Shown here: one piece after another, positions 29,044 to 36,909 of the stretch
How the letters are laid out: the number at the start of each line of letters is the position of its first letter
Position numbering within the stretch: the first letter of the stretch is position 1
Assembly (NCBI GenBank): GCA_002413045.1
Contig: DHWF01000031.1
Location: 42,596-106,595, forward strand
Direction: 5' to 3'
Length of the DNA stretch: 64,000 bases
Origin: Chloroflexi bacterium UBA5189
GTDB lineage: Bacteria > Chloroflexota > Limnocylindria > Limnocylindrales > CSP1-4
Position numbers and translations under genes: made by a program
The notes under the pieces: model-generated
What the model was told of the DNA's origin: nothing
Databases searched by the model: none
The model's input: the letters and a program-made list of their open reading frames with translations, nothing else

Positions 29044-29592
29044 ATGTTCGGTACGATGCAAGAAGCTTCCTTGTGTCGATCCCGCGTTGCCTGGCACCCA
29101 CTGCTGGTGGCAGTCATCGCTGCATTTGCAATAGCAGCCACGATGCTGTTGTCTGGGGCCGCATCTGTGGCGGCGACCACGGATTACCGGGTGAATGCGC
29201 ACTTCATCGAACCGACCGCACCGTCGCTGCGCGACTGTGCGGTGGCTGACGGGTTCTGCGGCACGGGCAGGCTGGCGCCTTTCGGACAGGCGACCGAGAC
29301 GATCGACTTCGGTGCGGGTTGCGGCGGGGGCTGCGACGTGCGAACGATCACGGTTGCGTCCGGGACGCTGGAGCTCGATGAGACGTTCTCGAATCCCGCG
29401 TGCCCCGGTGCGTGCCGCCAGAACCCCGCCTCACCGGTTTCGGGGGCCCTGACCGACATCGTCGTTGGAGGAACAGGCATCTTCGCTGGTGCGACCGGCA
29501 CGCTCACGGGCCAAGTCAGGGCAGAAGGCGACTCGATCCCCGCGGGAGTGAGCCAGGTCGACCTCAGCGGCACGATCACGCTGGCGGGGTGA
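29044..29592 (+). CDS. Secreted protein of unknown function, Cys-rich
   Basis: A 182-residue protein with a charged N-terminus, a membrane/signal segment (about 20-42, LLVAVIAAFAIAATMLL) and a predicted exported domain. The domain has six or more cysteines (DGFCGTG, GAGCGGGCD, CPGACR) and ends in a beta-rich part with GGTGIFAGATGTLTGQ, similar in style to allene-oxide-cyclase-barrel-like secreted proteins. GGAGGG at 29032-29037 precedes ATG 29044. Being divergent from the ECF sigma factor, it may be one of its targets; that is inference. I do not recognise the family. Confidence 0.55.
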   Translation: MFGTMQEASLCRSRVAWHPLLVAVIAAFAIAATMLLSGAASVAATTDYRVNAHFIEPTAPSLRDCAVADGFCGTGRLAPFGQATETIDFGAGCGGGCDVRTITVASGTLELDETFSNPACPGACRQNPASPVSGALTDIVVGGTGIFAGATGTLTGQVRAEGDSIPAGVSQVDLSGTITLAG

Positions 29593-29632
29593 GGGCGGAG
29601 ATCGAGACCCACCCCGCGCCTGAAACAGAGCG

Positions 29633-30613
29633 CTAGGCGCTCTTTCGGCGTCGCACCGGCCGCTCGTCCTCCGCTTCGGTCTCGGGGGTTGGCTTGTCCG
29701 CCTTCGTGGCGGACTTGCCGGCCTTTGCCTCCGTGGTGGCGACCTTCGCGGCCGGGGCGGCGGCCTTCTTCGCGCGCTGTTCCTTCGCCTCGGCGACCGA
29801 GACCGGCTTGCCGGTGCGCGCTTCTCGCGCCGTGGTCGCCGCGTTGACGCTCGCCTGCAACGCGGCCATCAGGTCGACGAGCTTGGTCGGCTCCTCGGCT
29901 GGCTCGATCTCCACCGTTTCGCGACCCTCGATCTTCGACTCGATCACCTGCATGAGGGCCTCGCGATACTCGTCGCGGTAGGCCGCCGGGTCGAACTCGC
30001 CGGTCATTGCTTCGATCAGCTGGGCCGCCATCTTGATCTCGGCCGGCTTGAGCTCGACCTCCTCGTCTGGGATGTCCAGCTCGCCGAGAGCGCGAACCTC
30101 GTCCGGCCAGTAGAGGGTGGACAGGAGCATCGTGTTCTCGAACGGGTCGAGGGCGGCGAGCGCCTCGCGATCCCGGATCACGATCTTGCAGATCGCGGTG
30201 AGGCCTTTGTCCTGGAGGACCTCCTTGAGCAGCGCGAACGCCTTGCGGCCGACGCGATCCGGCTCGAGGTAGTAGGCCTGCTTGACGAACCGCGTCTGGG
30301 TCTCAGCCTCGGCCGCGTCGACGAACTGCTCGATCTCGATCGAACGGACCGTCTTGAGCGGCAGCTTCTCGAGATCCTCGTCGGTGATCACGACGTACTT
30401 GTCCGGGGAGTACTCGTAGCCCTTGACCGTGTCGGAGCGGGAGATGATCTCCTCCTCGACCGGGCAGAAGATCTTCATCTGGATCCGCGACAGGTCCTCG
30501 GCGTGGAGCATGTTGAAGCTCACGCCGGCGCGCGATTCAGTCGCCAGGTACAGCTTGACCGGGATCGTCACGAGGCCGAACTGGATGGCCCCCTTCCACA
30601 TGGAGCGCGCCAC
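29633..30613 (-). CDS. ku: Non-homologous end-joining protein Ku
   Basis: Homodimeric DNA-end-binding ring protein that recruits LigD. It has 326 residues, the bacterial Ku core (about 1-255) with the signature start SMWKGAIQFGLVTIPVKLY, HAEDLSRIQMKIFCP and YWPDEVRAL, and a Lys/Ala-rich basic C-terminal tail of about 65 residues. GTG 30613 has AGGGAG 6 nt upstream. LigD lies 3 kb away on the same strand, separated by the ECF module, so they are not one transcript. Confidence 0.96.
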   Translation of the reverse strand: MARSMWKGAIQFGLVTIPVKLYLATESRAGVSFNMLHAEDLSRIQMKIFCPVEEEIISRSDTVKGYEYSPDKYVVITDEDLEKLPLKTVRSIEIEQFVDAAEAETQTRFVKQAYYLEPDRVGRKAFALLKEVLQDKGLTAICKIVIRDREALAALDPFENTMLLSTLYWPDEVRALGELDIPDEEVELKPAEIKMAAQLIEAMTGEFDPAAYRDEYREALMQVIESKIEGRETVEIEPAEEPTKLVDLMAALQASVNAATTAREARTGKPVSVAEAKEQRAKKAAAPAAKVATTEAKAGKSATKADKPTPETEAEDERPVRRRKSA

Positions 30614-30708
30614 GGGTCTCCCTCATGCTCAGCGCGAATCCCGCTCGCCGCGAGCGGGACGCGACTCTACCACCGCCCCGCAACCAAACCCGCGGGTACC
30701 CTGCCGGC

Positions 30709-31161
30709 ATGCACTTCCAGGCCACGCTCGAGTCGGCCGGCAAGCAGGCTGCCGGGATGGAGGTGCCCGCCGAGGTACTGGACGGACTCGCCGGCGGCCG
30801 GCGCCCGAAGATCCGGATCACGGTCAACGGGCATACGTGGCGCACGAGCGTCGGGATCGTCGATGGCCGCTCGATGATCGGGGTGCCGCTCGACCAGCGG
30901 GCCGCCGCAAGGGTTACGCCGGGCGACGTCCTGGATGTCGAGGTGGAGCTGGACACGGAGGTCCGCGAGGTCATGCTCCCAGACGACTTCGCAGCGGCAC
31001 TCGTACCGTTTCCCGCGGCGCGTGCGTTCTTCGACAGCCGCAACTACAGCGAGCGACGCTGGTTCGTGCTCGGCATCGAGGATGCGAAGACGCCGGAGAC
31101 GCGCGCTCGGCGCATCAAGAAGGCCGTCGAGCGACTCCGCGAGGGCCGTGGCCAGCGCTGA
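30709..31161 (+). CDS. DUF1905 / YdeI-OmpD-associated domain protein
   Basis: A 150-residue soluble protein. The N-terminal 90 residues match DUF1905 (FQATLESAGKQAAGMEVPAEVLDGL, PKIRITVNGHTWRTSV), a small beta-barrel. The C-terminal helices (FFDSRNYSERRWFVLGIEDAKTPETRARRI) match the YdeI/OmpD-associated domain. Function unknown. TACCCT at 30697-30702 is 6 nt before ATG 30709; there is no SD. It diverges from ku with a 95-nt gap. Confidence 0.78.
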   Translation: MHFQATLESAGKQAAGMEVPAEVLDGLAGGRRPKIRITVNGHTWRTSVGIVDGRSMIGVPLDQRAAARVTPGDVLDVEVELDTEVREVMLPDDFAAALVPFPAARAFFDSRNYSERRWFVLGIEDAKTPETRARRIKKAVERLREGRGQR

Positions 31162-31177
31162 CCCGGACGAACCGGGG

Positions 31178-31459
31178 CTAGATCCGGCGGGTGTCGGCCC
31201 CGACGCCCGCGGGATGCCCGGTTCGCTTGTCGAGCTCGGCGGCGAACTGGTTGATTGGCACGATCCGTCGGCCGTCTCCGGCGTGGGACCAGAGCGGCTT
31301 CGCCGGTTCGAGCCGGATCAGGACCGCGAGCACGATGCCGGGAACGAACGCGAGGATTGCCGGCAGGCCCATCAGACCGAAGAAGAGGCCGCCGCCCGAC
31401 CAACCCGCGAGGAACCACAGGATGCTGGCAAGGTTGCGCTTGTTCATGCTCCGGATCAT
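31178..31459 (-). CDS. Small membrane protein of unknown function
   Basis: A 93-residue protein with two hydrophobic segments (about 11-27 and 31-48: ILWFLAGWSGGGLFFG, LPAILAFVPGIVLAVLIRL) and a basic C-terminal half. ATG 31459 has GGGG directly upstream; ATG 31447 would give 89 residues. The reading frame has the codon pattern of its neighbours and follows the nuclease-like gene (39-nt gap). No family recognised. Confidence 0.5.
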   Translation of the reverse strand: MIRSMNKRNLASILWFLAGWSGGGLFFGLMGLPAILAFVPGIVLAVLIRLEPAKPLWSHAGDGRRIVPINQFAAELDKRTGHPAGVGADTRRI

Positions 31460-31498
31460 CCCCGGGCCGCCTCGACACCGCCAGCCCTACGTTCGTAC

Positions 31499-32776
31499 CT
31501 ACCCGATCAGCGAGGGGTAAGAGGACTCTGGCGCCAACTCCCGCTCCGCTCGCCCAATCCAGGCAAGGACCGCCTCGCGGAGCTTGTCGAGCGCCTTCGA
31601 GACGTTCTCGGACGAGGTCCCGATGTTCGTCAGCTGGACCTTCAGCCCGCGCACGAGCTCGAGCGTCTCGCGAATGCCTGTCAGGGCGGCTCGCACCTCG
31701 CCGATGTCGACCTCCGCTTCGCTGCTGCGCAACGTCGCGAGCGCGAGCAGGCGCGCGAGTCGGACCGCCGCCTGCAGTGTCGCCAGGTCCGGGTCCGCCG
31801 GGTCGATGACCGCGTAGACGTCGCCGGCGCGCACGTCGAACGGCGCGATGCCGGTCGGGCCGTGCTCCGGCGTGAACACCACGAGCGCAGCCGCGGCATC
31901 GCGGTTGGTCTTGGCCGCCCGGAGCTCGTCGCGCATCTCGCGACCGGACATGCGCCGGTCTTTGGCCTCGATGACGACGCGCAGGTCGCAACCGCGCGCC
32001 AGGTCCGGGTCCAACGTCAGGACGAAGTCGCCCTTCTTGGACCGACCCGCGTCGCCGGCGTCGTTGCCGCAGCGCTCGAGGAGGTCGTTGGCGCCTCGCG
32101 CGATGTTGCCGAGCATGCCCTCGAGGAGCTCCTCGAAATCGCCGCCCTTCGCGGCGGACCTTGCCCGCTCGCCGGCGCGCGCCGCCTGGGCCGCCTCGAT
32201 GGCCACGAGCTTTTCGTGGAGCGCCTTGAAGCCGTTCTCCATCTCGAGCCGGAACTGGTGGAGCGGCGAATTCATGCGCGTCGGGTCCAGGAGCTGCGCG
32301 AGGCGCGAGCCGTCGCCGTCGAAATACGTCTCGAGCATCGTGCCAATTCGGCCGATCGCCGAGTCGCGCCGGCGCGGGTCGAACAGCTCGTCGACCATCG
32401 ACTTCAGCTTGCCGCGGTCGCCGAGGAACGCCTCCAGCGTCCGCGGCAGGCGCCCGCCGTCGTCCGCGAAGTTGGCCCGGAGCACCTGTTCGAGCGCAGC
32501 GGCCGCCTGCTCGTTCGCGACGCGGCTCTGGTCTGCGAACCGGTCGAACTCCGCCCGTACCGCGTCGACGTTGAGCGTGACGCCCACGCTCTGGAGCGCG
32601 GTCAGCCCGATGCGCAGCGCCCGCTCGGCCAGGATCGCGTGGTCGTCCATCGGCTGGGCGCCGAGCCACGCGGCGAGCGCGCCGTCGACCAGGGACAGTC
32701 GGTCGACATCGATCCGGTCGCCCGCGATGCGGACGGCCGGTTGCGCGCTCGGGAAGGTGACGATGCGGGCTTCCAT
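31499..32776 (-). CDS. Putative PD-(D/E)XK-type nuclease with helical N-terminus
   Basis: A 425-residue soluble protein of unknown role. The first 215 residues are helical (LFDPRRRDSAIGRIGTML; FRLEMENGFKALHEKL) and could form a coiled coil. The second half fits a restriction-endonuclease-like fold: KGGDFEELLEG as an N-terminal helix with Glu, KKGDFVL with Asp250, VVIEAKDRRMSG with Glu270 and Lys272 as the ExK pair, then ELRAAKTNRDAAAALVVF. This D-x19-ExK pattern resembles DUF2130/RmuC-like nucleases. A C-terminal helical segment follows. It does not overlap genes on either side, and neighbours give no firm clue. Confidence 0.6.
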   Translation of the reverse strand: MEARIVTFPSAQPAVRIAGDRIDVDRLSLVDGALAAWLGAQPMDDHAILAERALRIGLTALQSVGVTLNVDAVRAEFDRFADQSRVANEQAAAALEQVLRANFADDGGRLPRTLEAFLGDRGKLKSMVDELFDPRRRDSAIGRIGTMLETYFDGDGSRLAQLLDPTRMNSPLHQFRLEMENGFKALHEKLVAIEAAQAARAGERARSAAKGGDFEELLEGMLGNIARGANDLLERCGNDAGDAGRSKKGDFVLTLDPDLARGCDLRVVIEAKDRRMSGREMRDELRAAKTNRDAAAALVVFTPEHGPTGIAPFDVRAGDVYAVIDPADPDLATLQAAVRLARLLALATLRSSEAEVDIGEVRAALTGIRETLELVRGLKVQLTNIGTSSENVSKALDKLREAVLAWIGRAERELAPESSYPSLIG

Positions 32777-32875
32777 GCCTGGAGATTGACCCAGGCCCGT
32801 GCCACCTCCACTGTCACAACTCTGGTATCCATCTTCGAACGGTCAGTACCCAACGATGAGAGATGAGGCCAGGAA

Positions 32876-33709
32876 ATGGAGGCCCCAGAGATCCGGCGGG
32901 CCGTCGCAGCCGCGAAGTCGATCGCCGCAGGGCTCGAGCTGCCAGTTGACGACGCGATCGTTCTCAACAACTCGAACAAGCTCGCATTGCGTCTTCTCCC
33001 GTGTGACGCGATGGCACGGGTGGCGCCCGACGGAAGTGCGGGAGCGACCTTCGAAATCGACATTGCTCGGCAGCTGGCCGAGGCCGGCAGCCCGGTTGCC
33101 GCTCTCGAGCCTCGGGTGGAGCCTCGTGCCTACGAGGAGGACGGCTTCGCGGTCACGTTGTGGACCTACTACCCACCGATCCGACCCGATGCGGTTGCAC
33201 CCCACGACTACGCGGATGCGCTCGAGCGGCTGCATGCCGGGTTGCGAACGGTCGAGATCGCGGCGCCGCACTTCACGGACCGCGTCGCGGACGCCCAACG
33301 CCTCGTCGCAAGCCGCGATCGCACGCCGTCCCTCGGCGACGATGACCGGGTGCTGCTTGACGGGGCATTGCGTGACCTGACGGACGCCATCCGGGGCCGG
33401 GGCGCCGACGAGCAGCTGCTGCACGGCGAGCCGCACCCAGGCAACGTGCTCAGCACCGACGCCGGCCCCCTGTTCATCGACCTCGAAACGTGTTGCCGCG
33501 GCCCGCTCGAGTTCGACCTCGCCCACGTCCCCGAAGCGGTCAGCGAGCGCTATCCCGATCTCGAGAGTGCGCTGCTTCGCGACTGCAGGATCCTCGTGCT
33601 GGCGATGATCGCAACGTGGCGCTGGGATCGCGAGGACCAGTTCCCGAATGGGCGGCAGCTCGGCATCGACTGGACGAACCAACTCCGGGCGGCGCTCGAG
33701 GACCGCTAG
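32876..33709 (+). CDS. Aminoglycoside phosphotransferase (APH)-family protein
   Basis: A 277-residue kinase-like-fold protein. The catalytic loop is LLHGEPHPGNVL, with Glu replacing Asp of the usual HGDxxxxN, a variant seen in many APH-family proteins; the metal-binding part is FIDLETCCRGPLEFDLAH. The N-terminal lobe keeps a short beta-hairpin (NKLALRLLP) for nucleotide. AGGAA directly precedes ATG 32876. APH-family proteins phosphorylate drugs, choline or fructosamines; the substrate here is unknown, and resistance should not be assumed. It overlaps the convergent next gene by four bases. Confidence 0.8.
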   Translation: MEAPEIRRAVAAAKSIAAGLELPVDDAIVLNNSNKLALRLLPCDAMARVAPDGSAGATFEIDIARQLAEAGSPVAALEPRVEPRAYEEDGFAVTLWTYYPPIRPDAVAPHDYADALERLHAGLRTVEIAAPHFTDRVADAQRLVASRDRTPSLGDDDRVLLDGALRDLTDAIRGRGADEQLLHGEPHPGNVLSTDAGPLFIDLETCCRGPLEFDLAHVPEAVSERYPDLESALLRDCRILVLAMIATWRWDREDQFPNGRQLGIDWTNQLRAALEDR

Positions 33710-34185
33710 GGCCGGAGATCCTCGATCGCGGAGGACGCGTAGACGAGCTCGCCGTTGACCCGCTCCTCGAACTGGAGGGGCATCCCCGGCGCAGATTTCG
33801 CGAACCAGAACGTGTCCACGGCGTCGCCGTCGACGCGCGTGTAGCGCAGGCAGTCGTAACGGCCGGCCGGAATGTCGATCGTCTCGTCGTCGATCCGCGT
33901 GGTCCTGGCTGGCATCGATGCGTGTCCCTGGAGCTCGAGCCACGTCGCGTGCCCGCGCTCCGGCTCGGTCAGTCGCTTCCCATCGAACATCTCAGCCCAC
34001 GACTCGCGCTCGGCGCCATCGGCATCGCATGACACGAATCGAGTGACGCCAACCACGGGCTCGGCCCCCGACGCGACGACGAGGGAGCGGACGGTCCGGC
34101 CCGGCGGGCAGCCTGCTCGGATCTCCGCCGCGGTGAACGGCGTCGGCAGGTGGTCGGGTCGCAGCACGCGCGGATCGCCGGCCAC
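33706..34185 (-). CDS. Conserved hypothetical protein next to 5-hydroxyisourate hydrolase
   Basis: A 159-residue soluble protein with no signal peptide. It contains a beta-rich core with DETIDIPAGRYDCLRY and DTFWFAKSAPGMPLQFEE, similar in layout to DUF3108-like lipid-binding beta-sandwiches. GTG 34185 lies 3 nt after the hiuH stop, so it is co-translated with hiuH. No enzymatic motif seen. The linkage to a purine enzyme suggests a role in that pathway, but this is inference only. Confidence 0.55.
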   Translation of the reverse strand: MAGDPRVLRPDHLPTPFTAAEIRAGCPPGRTVRSLVVASGAEPVVGVTRFVSCDADGAERESWAEMFDGKRLTEPERGHATWLELQGHASMPARTTRIDDETIDIPAGRYDCLRYTRVDGDAVDTFWFAKSAPGMPLQFEERVNGELVYASSAIEDLRP

Positions 34186-34188
34186 GGG

Positions 34189-34584
34189 TCAGCTCCCGCG
34201 GTAGGTGGTCATCGAATACGGCGCGAGCAGCAGGGGCACGTGGTACGAGCGGGTCACGTCCTCAACGCGAAGGTCGATGGCGATCTTGCGAAAGAACCGG
34301 TCGTCGGACGCCTCGGGCGTCGTCCGGCCGGATAGGACGAACTCGAGCCGGTAGTCGCCCGGCGCCATCGGCCGATCGAGGAGGTCGCGAATGCGCCCGT
34401 CGCCGTCGGTGAGCGCCTGGGTGAGCCGGATCGGGCGGGCGTCCTCGCCGAGCTTGAACAGCGAGACGTGCACGCCCATCGCCGGCGCTCCCGTTTCGGT
34501 GTCGAGCACGTGGGTCGAGATCGTCGGTCGCACCGGGTTCGGCGGCCCGCCGGCGGGAATCGTTCCCGGAGCTTCCTCGGCCAC
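34189..34584 (-). CDS. hiuH: 5-hydroxyisourate hydrolase
   Basis: Transthyretin-like enzyme that opens 5-hydroxyisourate, the unstable uricase product, to OHCU. It has 131 residues; the core is about 112, so there is an 18-residue N-terminal extension. Hallmarks are ISTHVLDTETGAPA near the start with catalytic His, and the signature C-terminus YSMTTYRGS, with RVEDVTRSYHVPLLLAPYS before it. A good SD (GGGAGG, 4 nt away) supports GTG 34584. The divergent DUF3830 start is only 13 nt from it. Confidence 0.93.
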   Translation of the reverse strand: MAEEAPGTIPAGGPPNPVRPTISTHVLDTETGAPAMGVHVSLFKLGEDARPIRLTQALTDGDGRIRDLLDRPMAPGDYRLEFVLSGRTTPEASDDRFFRKIAIDLRVEDVTRSYHVPLLLAPYSMTTYRGS

Positions 34585-34597
34585 CTATCCTCCCGGC

Positions 34598-35020
34598 ATG
34601 AGCCAACTGCGGATCACCGTCGGCGACCTGCACTTTAGCGCCCGCTGGGAGCCGGGCGCGCCCCAGACGATCGAGGCGATCCGGCGGATGCTGCCCATCG
34701 ACTCGAAGCTGATCCACTGCCGCTGGTCCGGCGAGTCGACATGGATCCCGTACGGCGAGTTCCGGCCCGGCATCGACTACGAGAACCACACCTCGCATCC
34801 CGCGCCGGGCATGCTCGCGATGTATCCCGGCGGGATCAGCGAGTGCGAGATCTTCTTCCCGTATGGCGCCTGCACGACGTCGTCGAAGGTCGGGCAGCTC
34901 GCGGCGAACCACTTCGCGACGATCGCGCCCGAGGAGGGCTGGGCCGATCGACTGCGCGAGGTCGGCCGACGCGCGCTCTGGGAGGGCGCCCAGCCCATCC
35001 GGATCGAGGAGGTCGGCTGA
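34598..35020 (+). CDS. DUF3830 family protein
   Basis: A 140-residue protein with the cyclophilin-like fold of DUF3830. Features include FSARWEPGAPQTIEAIRRMLP and PGMLAMYPGGISECEIFFPYG. DUF3830 genes often sit in operons with hydantoinases, amidohydrolases or dehydrogenases of purine/pyrimidine use; no reaction is assigned. TATCCT at 34586-34591, 6 nt before ATG 34598, may be a -10 box. It starts a plus-strand operon with two small membrane proteins and the hydantoinase. Confidence 0.8.
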   Translation: MSQLRITVGDLHFSARWEPGAPQTIEAIRRMLPIDSKLIHCRWSGESTWIPYGEFRPGIDYENHTSHPAPGMLAMYPGGISECEIFFPYGACTTSSKVGQLAANHFATIAPEEGWADRLREVGRRALWEGAQPIRIEEVG

Positions 35021-35256
35021 TGCCGGAGGAGATCGTCGGGTTCCTCGGCCTCGTGTTCATCGTTGCGCTCCTTCTGTTGTGGCGGGGTCGAAGGGGCGGG
35101 AGTGGCGAGACACGGGCAATCCCCATGGCGAAGGCGGATCGGCCCGATCAGATCCTCTCAACGGAATCTTCGATCGGGCCGAATCGAAGCCTCGGCCGCA
35201 CCTGGCGGGTCGATCAAGGTGAACGGCCGTCCGACATCGACGGAAAGGGCGTCTGA
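35020..35256 (+). CDS. Small single-span membrane protein
   Basis: A 78-residue protein with one membrane segment near the N-terminus (about 5-21, IVGFLGLVFIVALLLLW) followed by Arg/Gly and a polar tail of about 55 residues. Start ATG 35020 overlaps the DUF3830 stop (TGATG). No family recognised. Its overlaps on both sides support a real gene. Confidence 0.5.
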   Translation: MPEEIVGFLGLVFIVALLLLWRGRRGGSGETRAIPMAKADRPDQILSTESSIGPNRSLGRTWRVDQGERPSDIDGKGV

Positions 35257-35450
35257 TGGAGCTCTGGTTCTTCCTCGGGGCTGCGGTCGTCGTGCTGGTC
35301 GTGCTGGCCGCACGAAACGGCGCGTTCCGACCGTTCCATAAGGGCGACCGGCGAGGCACTGATGCGATCACGCAGGTCAGCCCACGAACGACGATGCAGA
35401 TCCGCGATCCGCGCGCCCAGATCGATGGCCGGGATCGGCCTGGCCGCTAG
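35256..35450 (+). CDS. Second small single-span membrane protein
   Basis: A 64-residue protein with one N-terminal membrane segment (about 3-19, LWFFLGAAVVVLVVLAA) and a basic tail with QVSPRTTMQIRDPRAQ. It starts inside the preceding stop (TGATG at 35254-35258) and is followed by the hydantoinase after 3 nt. Same topology as the preceding protein, but no clear sequence similarity beyond it. Confidence 0.48.
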   Translation: MELWFFLGAAVVVLVVLAARNGAFRPFHKGDRRGTDAITQVSPRTTMQIRDPRAQIDGRDRPGR

Positions 35451-35453
35451 CCC

Positions 35454-36860
35454 TTGACCGACCTCGTCGTTCGCGGGGGAACCGTCGTGTCGGCGACGGA
35501 GTCCCGGATCGCGGACGTTGCGATCCGTGATGGCTCGATCGTCGCGGTCGAATCAGATCTCGGTGCCCTGGCAGGTGACGCCATGATCGAAGTCATCGAT
35601 GCGACGGGGCTGCTCGTCCTCCCAGGCGCCGTTGACGTCCACACGCACACGCGCGTCGCCACCGACGCCGAACCGGACCGGTTCTTCCAGGATTCCGTCG
35701 CGGCCGCGTTCGGCGGTACGACGACGTTCCTCGCCTTCAACAATCCCGGAACCGGATCGTCGCCCGCCGCAGAGCACTCGCTCCTTGCCGGGCTCCATGA
35801 GTGGCGAGCCGCCACGGAGCGAGATTCGGCGATCGACTATTCGGTGAGCCTCGCCATCAGCGGCCGGATGGACGATCCCGTCGCCGAGCTGCCGGCGATG
35901 GTCAATGAGGGCGTCGCGACCGCGAAGGCATTCATGGTCTTCGACTTCCGCCTCGATGAGCGCCGGATCTACGAGGCGATGCGGGTCCTTGGCGAGCGCG
36001 GCGGGATGCTCCAGGTCCACTGCGAGGACCCGGTCCTGATCGATACGGCCGTCACCGAGGCGCTGGCGAGAGGCGACACCGCGCCGCAGTTCCACGCGAG
36101 CACCCGCTCGACCGAAGCGGAGGCCGTGGCGACGTATCGCGTGATGGCCTTTGCCCGGGCCGCCGACGTGCCGGTGCACGTCGTCCATCTGTCATCCGCG
36201 GGCGCGCTGCGCCACGTGCGTGATGCGAAGGCAAGCGGCGTGCGCGCCCACGCCGAAACGTGCCCGCACTACCTCGCCCTCACCGACGCCCGGTACGAAT
36301 CGCCGAATCTCGCCTCCGTGGCCGAGTGCGTGATCTCGCCGCCGCTCCGGCCGCGCTCCGATCAGGACGCGCTGTGGGCAGGCCTCGCGGCAGGCGACCT
36401 CGACCTGATCGCCACCGACCACGTGCCGGATCGGATGGCCGTCGAGAAGGCCGAGGCCCTGCGCGGCATCTCGTTCGACAAGGTGAGCAACGGGGCGCCG
36501 GGCATCGAGACGCTCCTCGCCATCGCCTACTCCGAGGGCGTGGCCAAGGGCCGGCTCACGGTCGAGCGCCTGGTCGACGTGCTCGCCACCTCGCCGGCGC
36601 GCCTGTTCGGGCTTGCCCGCAAAGGCGCCATCGAGCCCGGCCGGGATGCCGATCTCGTGCTGTTCGACCCCGCGGCGCGGCGGACGCTTCGCGCCGTCGA
36701 CCTCCACCACACCAGCGACTACACGCCGTACGAGGGCTTCTCGATCAACGGAGCGGTTCGCTCGGTCTACGTCCGCGGGCGCCCGGTGATCCAGGACGGC
36801 GCCTTCGTCGGCACGCGAGGGTTCGGGCAGTTCGTCGAGCGAGGGCTCGTAGGAGCCTGA
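35454..36860 (+). CDS. Cyclic amidohydrolase: dihydropyrimidinase/hydantoinase-like, possible allantoinase
   Basis: A 468-residue binuclear-zinc enzyme that opens cyclic ureides. PGAVDVHTHTR gives the HxH ligands, TAKAFMVF holds the Lys158 that is carboxylated in this family, MLQVHCEDP and VHVVHLSSAG supply His ligands, and ATDHVPD the Asp. HTSDYTPYEGFSING resembles D-hydantoinase/dihydropyrimidinase more than AllB. In a region that makes allantoin, an allantoinase role is plausible but not proven. The TTG start 35454 follows the small membrane gene by 3 nt. Confidence 0.85.
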   Translation: MTDLVVRGGTVVSATESRIADVAIRDGSIVAVESDLGALAGDAMIEVIDATGLLVLPGAVDVHTHTRVATDAEPDRFFQDSVAAAFGGTTTFLAFNNPGTGSSPAAEHSLLAGLHEWRAATERDSAIDYSVSLAISGRMDDPVAELPAMVNEGVATAKAFMVFDFRLDERRIYEAMRVLGERGGMLQVHCEDPVLIDTAVTEALARGDTAPQFHASTRSTEAEAVATYRVMAFARAADVPVHVVHLSSAGALRHVRDAKASGVRAHAETCPHYLALTDARYESPNLASVAECVISPPLRPRSDQDALWAGLAAGDLDLIATDHVPDRMAVEKAEALRGISFDKVSNGAPGIETLLAIAYSEGVAKGRLTVERLVDVLATSPARLFGLARKGAIEPGRDADLVLFDPAARRTLRAVDLHHTSDYTPYEGFSINGAVRSVYVRGRPVIQDGAFVGTRGFGQFVERGLVGA

Positions 36861-36909
36861 ACCGTCATTCCACGTGACCTGGCTGCATCGCTGATCCCGA
36901 GGGCCTGGA

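Noticed and set aside
32876..33709. Call as aminoglycoside resistance gene
   Set aside because: APH-family fold only; the HGE variant and lack of specific similarity do not support a drug substrate.
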